Source of the DNA: Patiria pectinifera
Lineage: Eukaryota; Echinodermata; Asteroidea; Valvatida; Asterinidae
Length of the DNA: 64,000 nt
Direction of reading: 5' to 3'
Assembly (NCBI GenBank): GCA_029964075.1
Contig: CM057130.1
Coordinates: forward strand, 6,014,001-6,078,000
Within the stretch, counting starts at the first letter, position 1; each line of letters opens with the position of its first letter. Below are positions 1 through 12,009 of the stretch, one piece after another. Below the pieces are notes generated by a model that was not told where the DNA came from, did not search any database, and saw only the letters and a list, made by a program, of their open reading frames with translations. The position numbers were made by a program, and so were the translations under genes.

Positions 1-3000
1 CCAGCGGCTCATCTTTTGCCGCTAATATATCTGTAATTGTCCCCCCGTGTTGCGTTACCACCCACACGATTTATAGAGGGACTGGCAGGCGGGTCGATTA
101 AACGCTGCCCGTGTATCTGGCACAGGAGATAGGGGGTAGGTTGAGGTAAGTACGGTGCGCTGTGTACCATACTCGGACCTAGCTCTATGGCTGTACTGTA
201 CGTGGTTGTCCCGAACGAACAGGGACTAATGTGCTCCATTTTGGCGGTTGAAACGGTGCTTCAGGTTGACACGTGGACACTAATCTGTCTTATAATTGTT
301 GAAATAGCGGTTGCAGCTGCATTGCCTTGACAGGAAATTGATGTCACGTAATTGCATCCCAGGAGCCCGCTACTTCACTCGGAGATTGCGAGTTGTTCCG
401 ATCTTTAAGAGGAATTGGATTTAATTGTATCCTCTGAGACACAATTTGCTTACAATTTTTTTAACCTTTTGTTACCTATTAAGGTTTTTAAGCCTGTAGT
501 ATATTTGAGCATTGTTTTTGATTGTTTGCGCATTGAGGTGGTATTAATGTCCTGATAATTTGTCACTGTTATTTTAGGTAACACTGTTTGACGATAACTG
601 AGCGTAGATATGAAATGCAAATATTTTTTTATGTGCTTATCTGCAAGCTCTAGCGAAAGTTGAAAAGTCACGGGGAAGTACTGCAGCCCTAAAGGTCCAG
701 ATCCGGGCCCTTAAAAAAGAAATTAAAAATCACTTATTTCATGCCCAAAACTGATCGTGTCTGTCCGGCTACGCCCGAAAAAGCACCAGCGAATAACAAT
801 CACACCGAACGGCGTGTCGATTACGTTATTGTGACGTCACGAATCGATCTCTGCACGTTAATGGTCGTTCATTTCTCATTGATTTTCGTTGCCTGACCGG
901 CTGTGCCGTATCACCTACCACTCGGCCCTCGTAGGGCAAAAAATATTAAGGGATCGGATCTCAACTCGAGGTAGGGATCCAAAACGTGGGGTGAATACGT
1001 AACCGGGCACTTGATGATCAGTGTTTGTTTTCAGGCCCGTCGCAAGTGGATCGTGATATTTGCCGAGAAAATGTCATAGATTTTCATAATGCCGTCTGAA
1101 CTTTAAATCCAATATGCGTATTCGAAACTCGGTGCACAGGCGGCAGAGTATATGACAAGCCGAGACCCGGCTTCCTTTTTGAGGGCGCCAAGTTTCAAAA
1201 TGTCAGCTCCGTGTTTGCGTCTCACTCGGCCGGGAATATAGATATCCGACATGGTGAAACACTTTCTGTTTCGATTTGTTTGTACTCGGAGTATCACATT
1301 TTTGGTCAAGTCGTGCACACACGGTCAATATTTAGCGGACACACAAGTGTCTGCAAGTCCCCGGAGCCTAACAAATCTAAGTTTCATTGCGGTGAACCGC
1401 GTGTCTCATTTTGTACCAATTGCTATCTAGTTGTCATTATTATATAAAGCTTGATACAATAGCCCACAATGCCTTCATGTGATCAAATACGATGTGATTT
1501 GTCTCTTTCCTTGAAGATGAAGGTTCTGTTATAACAGGTGAAGATCGGTAATAAACAAATTGATTTTCTGTCATCAGTCGAACAAAATGAGGAAATTAAC
1601 GCCGTTTTGGTGGTTTGAAGTACTATCCGAACGTGAAAGAAAAGCAATCCCGTAGAAATTGCGAATCGTTTTAACAATGCATCTTGTTGAGGGTTTTGTC
1701 CTTTTAAGTGGTAAGGGGATTTCCCGAGCGATCTCTTTTGTGTGAAACTCCACCTGGTGAAATGCCACAACTGACAACCACAAAAGGATATGCATCACAT
1801 GGAACGTGGACTGATCGCATCTAGGGCTTGCCAAAATTGACACACCGAAGCCTTATAGGCCTACGTCAAACTTGAAAGGACTGAATGAAATACAATATGT
1901 TACCTCAGGGAAAGATTAACTCATTGAATAAAGATGGCGGTATAGCATCGATCACAACCGTCAAATAGGCCTACCTGTACATCGTGAGAAGAGAACTCAT
2001 GGCCTTTGGGGGTGATTAATCTTTACCAAGTACAAATTGCACAATAATTCAACTGGAGCGTTTACAGTCAGTCGTTCAAATTTGTGTCCTTTAAATCATT
2101 CACAGCTGCAAGTAAATTGGTTTAATCTGTAGTTGTTTTCCCGTAGCTATTTCAGCGGTTTGGTGGAGGTTCGCGTTGATATTTCGAGAAGTCTTTATCA
2201 ATGGACGCAACACTGGCCTTTTTGCGAGGAAAACAGAAATCTATCATCTATTTCAAACATAAGTGGAGGCTCTCAAACCCCTCACGGATTGGAGTGCGAG
2301 AAAGACAAAAAAATTGTATACATGTACAGTTAGTTTTTAATGAAAGGTTTACATGGCAGAGGTTGGGTAGTACAAAGGGAATGAAGATGCACATAATAAA
2401 GTGGAACACATGTAGTAATTAGTTTTGTACACAAAACACTTCGTGGTGTTCTTAACCCAAAATACGGGGTTAAGAAACGTGCCAGTGAGCTGTAATGATA
2501 CTGGGTCACGTGATAGGCATGTACAAACAACAATCTAAACAGAAAACGAACCGTTACGAAAGGGGAAAAATTCAACGCAGCCGATGCTATCACTGACAAC
2601 AGAAAACTGTCCCTGGGCTGAATTTTTAATAATGTGGTTTATTTGGCGCCTCAGCTTGTGGCCGTGTTACTGACACCATTGAGGGTTTTAATCTGAACCC
2701 TCTGGGGTTACAAAATCGAGTCTAAAATCTACGCCGAACAGGCGGAATCATAGGATCATCCCCAGCCTGCAAAAAAGCCAAGCCTAGCTGAGAGCGAGTT
2801 ATTAAAAACCTGGCACCATTCTTCGTGTGTCTAAATTCACGTTCTTAAATCAGGACGTACGTTTTGAATTACGCGCTTATAAGCCCAGGGGTTGCATTAA
2901 TAAGATGGTGTCGATAATGTGGCGGACTCACCACCGTTAATTTCCAGTCACTTTGAACATTCCTGTCGTAGCAATATTGGCCGCTCAATCAGGATAAGCG

Positions 3001-3490
3001 TAATACGTAACTGCTATAGTTAAAAGTAATATTATCGTAGACCAATGTAATATTTTACACGGCTGTTGTGTTATATGGGCACCAAACACAGAAGATAGTT
3101 ATTTTTAATTGCTAAAATTCCCCCCCCCAAAAAAAAAAAAACCCGAAACGGTAAAATACTAAGTTTAATTCGTTGTGTAATCGTAAATTTGATAATTAAT
3201 CACAGATCGCATTCGAGGACATACCGAAATGTGTAGGCCTACTGATAATGACTTTGAAAGATCAGTTTCAGGAAACATGTCTACACCTTTTCAAGAATTC
3301 TCAAAATACAGTTAGCAAGGTCTAAAATCAACTTGCAAAAAATTTAAAAAGCTGCTTAGGTTGTACCTGCAAAAGTCAGACTGCAATTTTTAATGACCAG
3401 CATTAATTGTAACATTTTTTTGTAAGAGGTATGCTATATGAGTATTTCTTGGAACTCAAGTCTACATGCATGTTTTCAAACATCAATTTC
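1..3490. other. No supported gene
   Basis: Only short chance open frames. There is a small hairpin at 2447-2480 (GTTCTTAACCC / GGGTTAAGAAAC) and a C/A run at 3120-3140. Nothing else recognisable. Confidence 0.6.
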
Positions 3491-3492
3491 TA

Positions 3493-3623
3493 CACTGCAA
3501 AAACTGTTAGTGTTAATTTAACACCATTCGGTATCTATATAGGACAACACCAGTAAAATTTAACACCAGATGGTCCTATATAGATACCAATGGTGTAAAT
3601 TTAACACTCCAGTTCTTGCAGTG
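3493..3623. mobile_element. Short inverted-repeat transposon (TA target site)
   Basis: A 131-base palindromic element from CACTGCAA to TTGCAGTG with arms of about 55 bases (GTGTTAATTTAACACC ... GGTGTAAATTTAACAC) and an inner pair GGTATCTATATAGGAC / TCCTATATAGATACC. It is flanked by TA on both sides, the target duplication of Tc1/mariner-type elements. No coding capacity. Confidence 0.85.
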
Positions 3624-3625
3624 TA

Positions 3626-6600
3626 CGTCAAGCTACAAACATGACGTACACTTTTAGGGAATGGCTATTTCGGTTTTCGAACTTTCCCTTATCATTTATG
3701 TTGGCATGCACGGCAATAATCATTATTGTATATGAGCAAACCCAAAGGGAGTCTTATCGTTCACAAAGATCTGTGTTCTTTTTGTGACTTATCTGGTTTT
3801 GATATACGGATCAGGGCCTAGGGGTTGAAGCGACCTGTAGGACAAAGATTTTGATAATCCGAATAGATTGTGTTCTCGTGAAACTGCTCATAGGTTGATG
3901 AGAAAGATACAGGAATTTCAAGATTTTTTTTTCGAATGAAAGGTCAGTGTGTAAGAAATCTGTGAACAATTCCATAATGGAAGACGTTAAAGGTAAATCT
4001 TATATCGCTGCAATGAATAACTATTTTACCAAAGACCGAAATACGAGTGGTTCCAATGAAGTTCGTCTCGGGTATACTCCATTTTAAAGTAAGTCAAAAT
4101 TTAGGTAAATTTTGCCAAGTTAGTGTTCTATTCGTTTTACACAGTGTTTGGCCAAATGTTGCTCAGATCCATACAGCTAGCTATAAGACCAACACTTGTT
4201 AGCGATTACATGTTTTTGCTTTGTGCTGACACAAGTGTTGTTTGGCGTTGATTTTTAACTGCCTACTTAGGACAAGAAACAAGATCAAATGGAAGATAAG
4301 ACGGGAAAAAAAGGAGAGATAAATCAAAGCACCCATAGGCCAAAGTCCGCTTTGAAATCCGAACTTATATAATAACGCAGAGGTCCCACCATCCGATATT
4401 TCGAAATATTTCCCAGGCCGATAATCTGGGCCCCTTGATAAATCATCGCCCATCATGTCTCTCGTAAATATCTGACTATACCTCGTGATTCCGATGGTCC
4501 CGTGCGCCGTTATATAAGTTTCACTTCGTCGAGTGCTAAATACAAATTATTTCTGGGTCAAGGAAATATCGGCAAAAGTGTATCCTAAAGAGGAAAAAAC
4601 GGATAACGAAGACTGAGGTATCAAAAAATGATTAAAACATCTTTGTCTCTGATCTCACCAAGACACGCATTTTTGATAGTTCTAAGCATGCATGCAATAC
4701 AACATTCCCACAGATCTCACGCACACATATATATTGTTTCACAGCTATAGTAAGACCTACTCCTATAGTTGAACAAAATTACAAAAGGCGTGAATGTATC
4801 CTAATGTAATGTTAATTATGCGCATTAATCTGATGGGGAAAATGTTCCCTATGGTATTCCCGTTACCCCTGTGTGTCATCACTTATGCTAGGCATAATCA
4901 TTCATTTGTCATCGTTGAACTACCACCGTCTTGTAGGGCTGGGCTGAGTTCAGCTGTTCTCTCAATTGCCCTGCATCGGCATCTACACTTGCAGATTTAT
5001 GAGCACCAAGGCGCGCGGTAATTTTTGCAGATGACATTAGAGAGGGTCCTTGGTCACAGTCCATCAAACCACATTCATTAGAACTGAAAGAAACAAACTG
5101 TTTGTTTTTTCCTAATGCTATTTCTGCATCGGGCAGGTTTTACCAATAACAAACACTGCGAGGAAAACGCAATTATGGACTGAAATGTTCCTGTTAAATC
5201 TTCCGTGTTTAATTATTAATTTTTCTTTCACATTATTTCGGAATGTAATATGTTTTGCTGGACCTGACTGAGTTAATGACTGACTGACTGACCGACCGAC
5301 TGACCGACCGACTGACAGACTGCTACTTGTGAAGTAAACTGGTTGTGGAATGTCGAAGAGAGCCGGGCAGTTCTGTCGTATAGGATTACACCGTAACGTC
5401 AACAAATGGGCTTCATCTGGCCCATTGCGTAAACCAGATGCATAAAAGACTTCCATATATGAATCAATCAAATAGAATTTTGGGCGCTCTGCACAACATA
5501 TAGTTTCTTTAGGTGCCTATCTCACTGACTGAGTCACTTAGACTAATCTGGAACCAGCTTTTGTTTTTTTAGAAGCATTGTGTTTGCCTAACTCCCCATA
5601 TTACCACTTGATGTCCCCTGCCTTTCCCAAGGTTTCTGAGATCATCACACAGTGGAACTTAAGATTTACTCCACGGACCTCGCTCTCGAACCGAGAGTGG
5701 TTCTTAATGTCAAAGTGCTGAAGGTGTAGGGCGATCAAGTGCTTCGTTTACCGGATGCAGTGCGGGTGAGAGCGACATGCAATACTAAGAGAAGGCTATC
5801 AGCAAATGCACCTGTTCGTGTACCTGGTCGAAAACCGCCACTGACCTATGAGCCCAAGGGTCGTGGGACATCTCTACAGTTTTGGCTGTGATACTTTAAC
5901 GCAATTGCGACATTGTTTCTGTTGTGATAATTGGAAATGTCTGAAAAGTAACACAGCTTGTGAAGTTTTTTGAAAGGTTGTTTCCTCTTATTTAATCTCT
6001 TTGAAAATCAAAAGTCTATCCTTGTAATTAAAGGACTATTTCGATGTTGTTTTACAAAAAGTAACAGTTCTGTAGCCCGGGATGAAAACCTCGTTGGAAA
6101 GGCTAGCATTTATGTCAGTGTTCTGATAACGACTGACGCAAATAAGATCCCTAAATTGAAGAAATTATATGTTGACAATGCGAGACCGAAGGTAAAAATA
6201 CGACGTGTAAAATCTTGAATTGTGACAATTATGCTCTTTCAATGGTTTCTCATATTGCTTCCAGACTCAGGTGTGACATTTTGAGTAACTTCACAATAAT
6301 TATCTTGCTCTGAAAAACTGATCAAAGCAATAACAGAGAACGAAATGCGATCGCAGAAAATGTCAGAGTTTACAACACAAAAATACCACCGGGACGATAC
6401 AGGTGTAAGTAAAGGAAAAGAGACGCTGCCACATTTCCAAATGCTTGAAAAATAACTTGGCGAACCATTTGAAATAATAACGTGCAGTAAGCTTGCTTGA
6501 TTCTTATTACGTCAAACATGGCTTAGATGTCACAGAAATCGTAAAATCCTTTAAAAACACAAAATGTACCAGGACAAATGTACAAAACTTGCTAAAGTGT

Positions 6601-7442
6601 AGAAACATCTTCCCAACGAGGCAACGTGGTAGACGCTTACCTTAATATATAACTGCACCCCAAACTCATTCCTTAATGGGCAATTAGATGAATGCCTGGC
6701 TCCCATACGTATATATTTATATCTTTAAGTGACACTGCCTTTGCATTCGGATGTACTTTTTGTCTGAATATTTCATGATTACCTCTTTTTAATTACAGTC
6801 CACGAGAAGTTTAGCTCGGATAGACTTAGAGATTATTTTCTGAAGTGTATGTTTTTCATTACTTATCGAAACATGCGTCATTCCACGCGCTTTCTACTAT
6901 TTAAGGGGAACATTTTTCTTGTCCTGTTGAGTCTTGCGAAACAGTACATGGAGTAATCAAAGATTATTGTTAATAAATCAAACCGTTACTCGTACTTTCA
7001 TATGGTACTTCCACTGTATTTATGTTCGGGAGCCTTGGAACCTCTTATCCGAATATATCATCTAAAGAGGAAGTAAATATTTGTGTTTTTGTAATTTTGG
7101 TTTCCAACTATCCTGCTACATAACCTAAAGAGAACATAAATAGTTCCTGTTTTATTCCAACCATTGTAGTTGGCGCTTCAAAAGATGTGTACTCGGGTGA
7201 TCAGGTGTGCGGTTAATTACACGTTAACATTTACACAGATTTATGTTATATCGGAGCCGGAAATTAACCAAATCACTGTCATATCAAAGCAGTGACATGA
7301 CTCTCTAGAGCGTGTTTCGGTGTGGTGATAAATACACAAATACTGATGATAATTAATGTTTCGATAAAGCACATATCCACCAAACTGCTTTTACGCGCTG
7401 TACATATAGGCCTACATGTTGATAAAAGATGAAATGAAACCA
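3626..7442. other. No supported gene; one simple repeat
   Basis: AT-rich sequence without a convincing exon. A short tetranucleotide run of ACTG/ACCG units lies at about 5270-5325. Nothing else stands out. Confidence 0.55.
5270..5325. repeat. (ACTG/ACCG)n simple repeat
   Basis: About a dozen units of GACT alternating with GACC. A low-complexity tract. Confidence 0.85.
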
Positions 7443-7729
7443 CACTGAAAAATTGCCTGGGTTAATTTTACCAAAGAAAGGGTGAAAACTGGAACTACCC
7501 AAACTTGGGTTGCTCTATAACCAATTGTTTGGGTTAGAATTTATGTTAAATTCAACCAAAACTTGTAGTCATACAAGACTAAATTAAATTTGGTCTTTAA
7601 TGACCACAAGTTTTGGTTACATTTAGCAGAAATTCTAACCCAAACAATTGGTTATAGAACAACCCAAGTTTGAGTAGTTCCAGTTTTCACCCTTTCTTGG
7701 GTAAAATTAACCCAGGCAATTTTTCAGTG
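7443..7729. mobile_element. Fold-back element, CACTGAAAAATTGCC ends
   Basis: A 287-base near-complete palindrome. The left arm CACTGAAAAATTGCCTGGG ... CCAATTGTTTGGGTTAGAA is mirrored by the right arm TTCTAACCCAAACAATTGG ... CAATTTTTCAGTG, each about 130 bases. There is no reading frame. It is a non-autonomous DNA transposon of hairpin type; flanking target duplication unclear. Confidence 0.85.
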
Positions 7730-8601
7730 CATATGGGCTCCGTGCACATGTACCCCTTCAACGGTAAGAAGAGGGAGAGTTGGGAAGTCCACTGGGGAAA
7801 CATTCGAACGCACTGTGCCGACGACACCTGTTGCATCCACGAAGATGCTATGCTTTGTGCACATTTAGAATAAAATAAGTCGTGCGTATTCCACGCTAAA
7901 CGCGCGAGAACCAGTGCGCACAGGCAGTGTGTCCCATCCAGGGGGCTCTCGAAAGTGGTACAAAAGCGCCCTCTCTTGGTCGCGCACGGAGTCCATAAAA
8001 AAAACAGCATTAAAGAGCATTAAATTGATGTTTGGAAACGTGTTAAAGGCAGAGACGATATTTTAAAACCATTGAGTTTTACAGAGGTTTTTTGATTGTA
8101 TACATATAAACAAATGTAAAAATTAAGTTTGAAAAGTTTTTTCTTCATAGCATTCTTATAGTAGGACAAAACCATTTGTTATTATGTTTTGTAAGGATAA
8201 TTGGTAGCGTGATATCACCTGATTTATCACCTGATTTCACTTTAAAAAATAATAGACTATGCAAGCTTAGTGAAGCTGGTCTCAGCGCGCAAAATTTGGA
8301 TTCAGACGGCTATTCACTGGAAGTCTTTTATTGAATGTGATCTACACCGTGGGTCGAATTTAGACCGCATTGCACGAGATAATGATAACTGCCCAGCCCT
8401 CACTACCATGCAGTCTACAACCAGTCTAAGTCATGAAAGTAATTAGTCAGTCAGTAAGTCAGACAGTTCGTCAGTCAGTTAGATACGTCCAAAGAGCACG
8501 TTGCTGGTCTCACTGGACCAGCCCAGAACTGCAGTGTGAAATAAACACAATGAAGTATTTTTTAACCGTGTTTTTTAAAAAATAGTTCAATAATTGTAAT
8601 A

Positions 8602-9246
8602 CAGGGTGAGTCAAAAAAAGCGGAACCCAAACCCCAAAAAATATATATCATATTGAAAAAAATATGTAGCACCAAAAATAATACTGACTGGAAAGCCAAT
8701 TTCAAAAGCTACTTTTAGATGAAAAAATTACTGAAATTGCTCAATCCGTTCAAAGAATATCACCATTTAAACGCAACGACCGTAAAACCTGTCTCGTCCA
8801 AAAAAAAAATCAATTTATTGTGTGTTTTGACTGTTTGGAACAACAAAGAAAATGACACAGAATACTTGTTTCAACAACTGTCACCAACTGTAGCACACAA
8901 TATTTTGATTAACAACCCTGGTTAGGCAAACAATATGATTTATAAAATCTACTTTTTTAAAAGACGGGCCTTCAAAAGGACTTTGTTGCATACTGTTAAC
9001 GTTTAAAGTAAGATTTAGTTGCTGGTGATGTTTGAAGACAATTGTGACGACGATTGTTGAAATCGCATTTTTTGGACGAGACAGGTTTTAGGGTCATTGT
9101 GTTTAAATGATGATATTTTTTGAATGGATTGGCTAATTTCAGTATTTTTTTCATCCTAAAGTAGCTTATGAAATTGGCTTTCCAGTCATCATTATTTTTG
9201 GTGCTACATATTTTTTTTAAATATGAAATATATTTTTTGGGGTACA
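8602..9246. mobile_element. CAGGGTGAGT-type mariner-like element with long inverted arms
   Basis: Begins TA|CAGGGTGAGTCAAAAAAAG. The left arm (8602-8812) is repeated inverted at 9050-9246 (for example CCTGTCTCGTCCAAAAAA with TTTTTTGGACGAGACAGG, and TGACTGGAAAGCCAATTTC with its complement). The outermost right terminus is lost. The family recurs at 22.9, 49.8, 53.9 and 62.0 kb. Confidence 0.8.
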
Positions 9247-9249
9247 TGT

Positions 9250-11130
9250 AATTTATAGAGCACCACGGTGTTTTGGGGTTTTTTTGTGGGTTTTTTTTGC
9301 TCTCTACTATGACCAAAATTCCATGAGCCACATCTTGACCAGCAGCATATTGTGATGCAAAAGCCAAAGGAGACATCCATGGAGTAGCATCTCATAATTT
9401 CAAATTAATGATGACGTAAATAAAGGACAGATTGAGCTCGCAAGCTTAAGGAAGCAAATCCCCAAACCAATTGAAAACATAAGTCAAGAAAACATTTATT
9501 TGTATCTGGTCTGATTATAATGCCTTGCATGTTTTTCACACTTTACGATCCGTCTTTTAGCGGCTGGAGTGAAGATACACAAGTCCAATTTAAACAGTTG
9601 ACGTATTTGACGGCTTTTTGTGACGACGTAATTTTGCAGAAGTATACAGCACCTGTTTCCTGCAATTAAGACCGACTGTGTAACATAATGCACAATCTCT
9701 GGAAACGCCATGTAAGTCAACATACGTGATATGAGCAATACGCTGTTATACTAAGCAGTGCATGTAATCAGCATCGTTATATGGGTCCCGCGTGTGGACA
9801 TGTAGAACAAGTGCAAACAAAAAACCCAATAACCTAGATCTGTCGAGACACTAGACTTAATAACTAAAATTGTAACGAGACTCACCTTTTTCCGGAAAGA
9901 CTTGTACCACTGGTAGACTATTGCTGGAACCGAAGCAGTATCTAACCATAAACTAGTTATTTTGTAAGACGAACTAACACAAGCGCCTGCGCCAAGGTTC
10001 TAACTTTAGTGGTGCCGACAGATTGAAGCTCCTCCAATTTATACTAATGACTTCCAGCAAAAACAAAGAAAGCAGTGCCAACTACGATCAATGATCCTCA
10101 AGTTTCCCTGGGATGAAGATGCGTCACTGCTGCGGCGATCCCCGAGGATTTTGACTTTTTTCCCCCGCCCCAGCCTGCAGACCGCCGCAGGATAGTGAGT
10201 TCTCCTTGGCCAGTGAGTTCGGAGCTGGAAATCACTGCTAGTGGATCACACGTCAGCCTATCGTCTGCGCGCTGTAAGTACGTACGTCTCAACGTGACGC
10301 AAATCACATTTTGGCGCCTCTCATTATCATCCTTTTTTCGTGTCTTCCTCTTCCACTCGTTTTTTCTTTCTTGATTAATTTCTCCTGGCAACTGATGGCT
10401 GGAAGTATTATTAACCAGCTCCGCTTCCACGTCGGTCTGTGTAGTTTCTGACTGGTAATCGGTATCCGTGTTTGATCAGATCCGTCCGGGTGACAATTTT
10501 TTGCGGGGAAAACACTGTCGCTTCGTTTGTACATCTTTATGGCAAATAATGGAAAAGGGATCCTGCGTGATATTAGAAAAATCGGGGCTAGCTGCTCGAG
10601 CGATCAAGCTCGAAAATGGATTTTCGTATTTCTTAAATCCCATTCAACTGGTAATTTCTTTTAGTATTTCCGAGATTACCCAAGAATGGTGCCGGAAAAT
10701 TGTGCATTGTACTATTTCAACTTGCAGCTACTAATTATCAAGGTAGCTTCAAATCGTTTCAGTGGCGTCGCTGTAGCCCAATTTGCTGGGCTCACCGAAG
10801 TCAGTTTGTTTGTGAGTTTGCAATAGCTACGTATTTGTAACCAACATTTTAAAAATGCGGGCAAGGGTGTGTGTGTTTTTTTAATTGGCACCAGAGGCCG
10901 CCGAGGGATAATCTGTGTGAAAGATGCCCAAAGATGCCAGAGAAGAATTTAGACTCATCTTTAACCGTGATCATTCTCCGGATTCTCTGTAGGTGGAGAG
11001 GCGGATCCAGAACTTTTGATATGAGGTGTTGGAAGTTGGAAGGCATTTTTCCGGGAGAGGGGTCGGCTAAAGTGTATGAAATTAACGCATACAGAGACCG
11101 TCTGCGTTAAAATGAACTGTGATTTACAAC
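9250..11130. other. No supported gene; GC-richer patch
   Basis: No convincing exon. About 10100-10540 is GC-richer and open in more than one frame, but has no recognisable protein features. A GGCGGATCCAG motif like other transposon ends occurs near 11000. Confidence 0.4.
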
Positions 11131-11379
11131 ACTTTTTATGTTACCCAGAAAAGAAAATGGAAGAAAAATTTGAATTCGTTTTTTAGAAGTGTGTAAGTAA
11201 TTAATATTGGTCGGACCGGAGGGGTGGTAGTTATAGCTACCCCACCCCAAACCATCTCTCTCCACAATCCACCCTTAACACCCCTAAACCAAACGTAGAC
11301 CATGTCTCTGTCTTCATAAAAATTCGGGTAAATGAAAAGGTAGAGAAACCCACCCCTTGTACCACTGTATTTGCAACTG

Positions 11380-12000
11380 AAGAAGACATTGTTAAGATTG
11401 GAACGTCTGGCCCTCTTAATTTTTCTGATTTGTATATTCCATGCCAATCCAGTCAGTAAGCAGTTTCCAGCAGTTTAGTTCATTTTCAGAATCTGTAAAC
11501 TCTGACATATTTACCAAAATAGTGGCACTTGCTGATTTCTATGAAAGAGCTTCTGCTTCAAAGAACACACACACAAGAACACTCAAAGACTGCTAAAGCA
11601 AACATCGGAACTAGATTACTTTTCCCCTGACGCTATGGAGCCTAAGGTTAAAAAAAAATCTCCACTTCTGAAGATTTATCTCAAAGATGATAAGACGTTT
11701 TGACATTTTGGAAGTGATAATCCTTTTCATAAAGCCAAGGGATCATATTGTGAACAACAGGTTGAAGATCTTAGGAAGCAGTACCTTTACAGCTGCGATC
11801 GTATCAGTAATATAGGTTCCCATCAGATTAAGGAGATTGTTGTTTAAAGAGAACAAAACGTAAACACAGAAGAAAAAAAAGTTTATCACGAAACATTGAA
11901 AGATCCATCACTTTAAAAATGTCAAAGTTGCACAGAATCTGATGACAACAATTCGGAAATCTATCGATTGTTTGTCTTGTGAAAAAGGTCATGATTCCGT
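11380..12000 (+). pseudogene. Decayed coding-like sequence
   Basis: One frame reads as plausible protein interrupted by several stops: LLKQTSELDYFSPDAMEPK, then KSPLLKIYLKDDKTF, stop, HFGSDNPFHKAKGSYCEQQV, then KQYLYSCDRISNIGSHQI and more. Its start (11380-11475) matches 46738-46840, where the frame reads ASEEELAKFATSGHINFK. I do not recognise the protein. It may be a degenerate repeat-encoded gene or a processed pseudogene. Confidence 0.35.
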
Positions 12001-12009
12001 TTAAATAAT

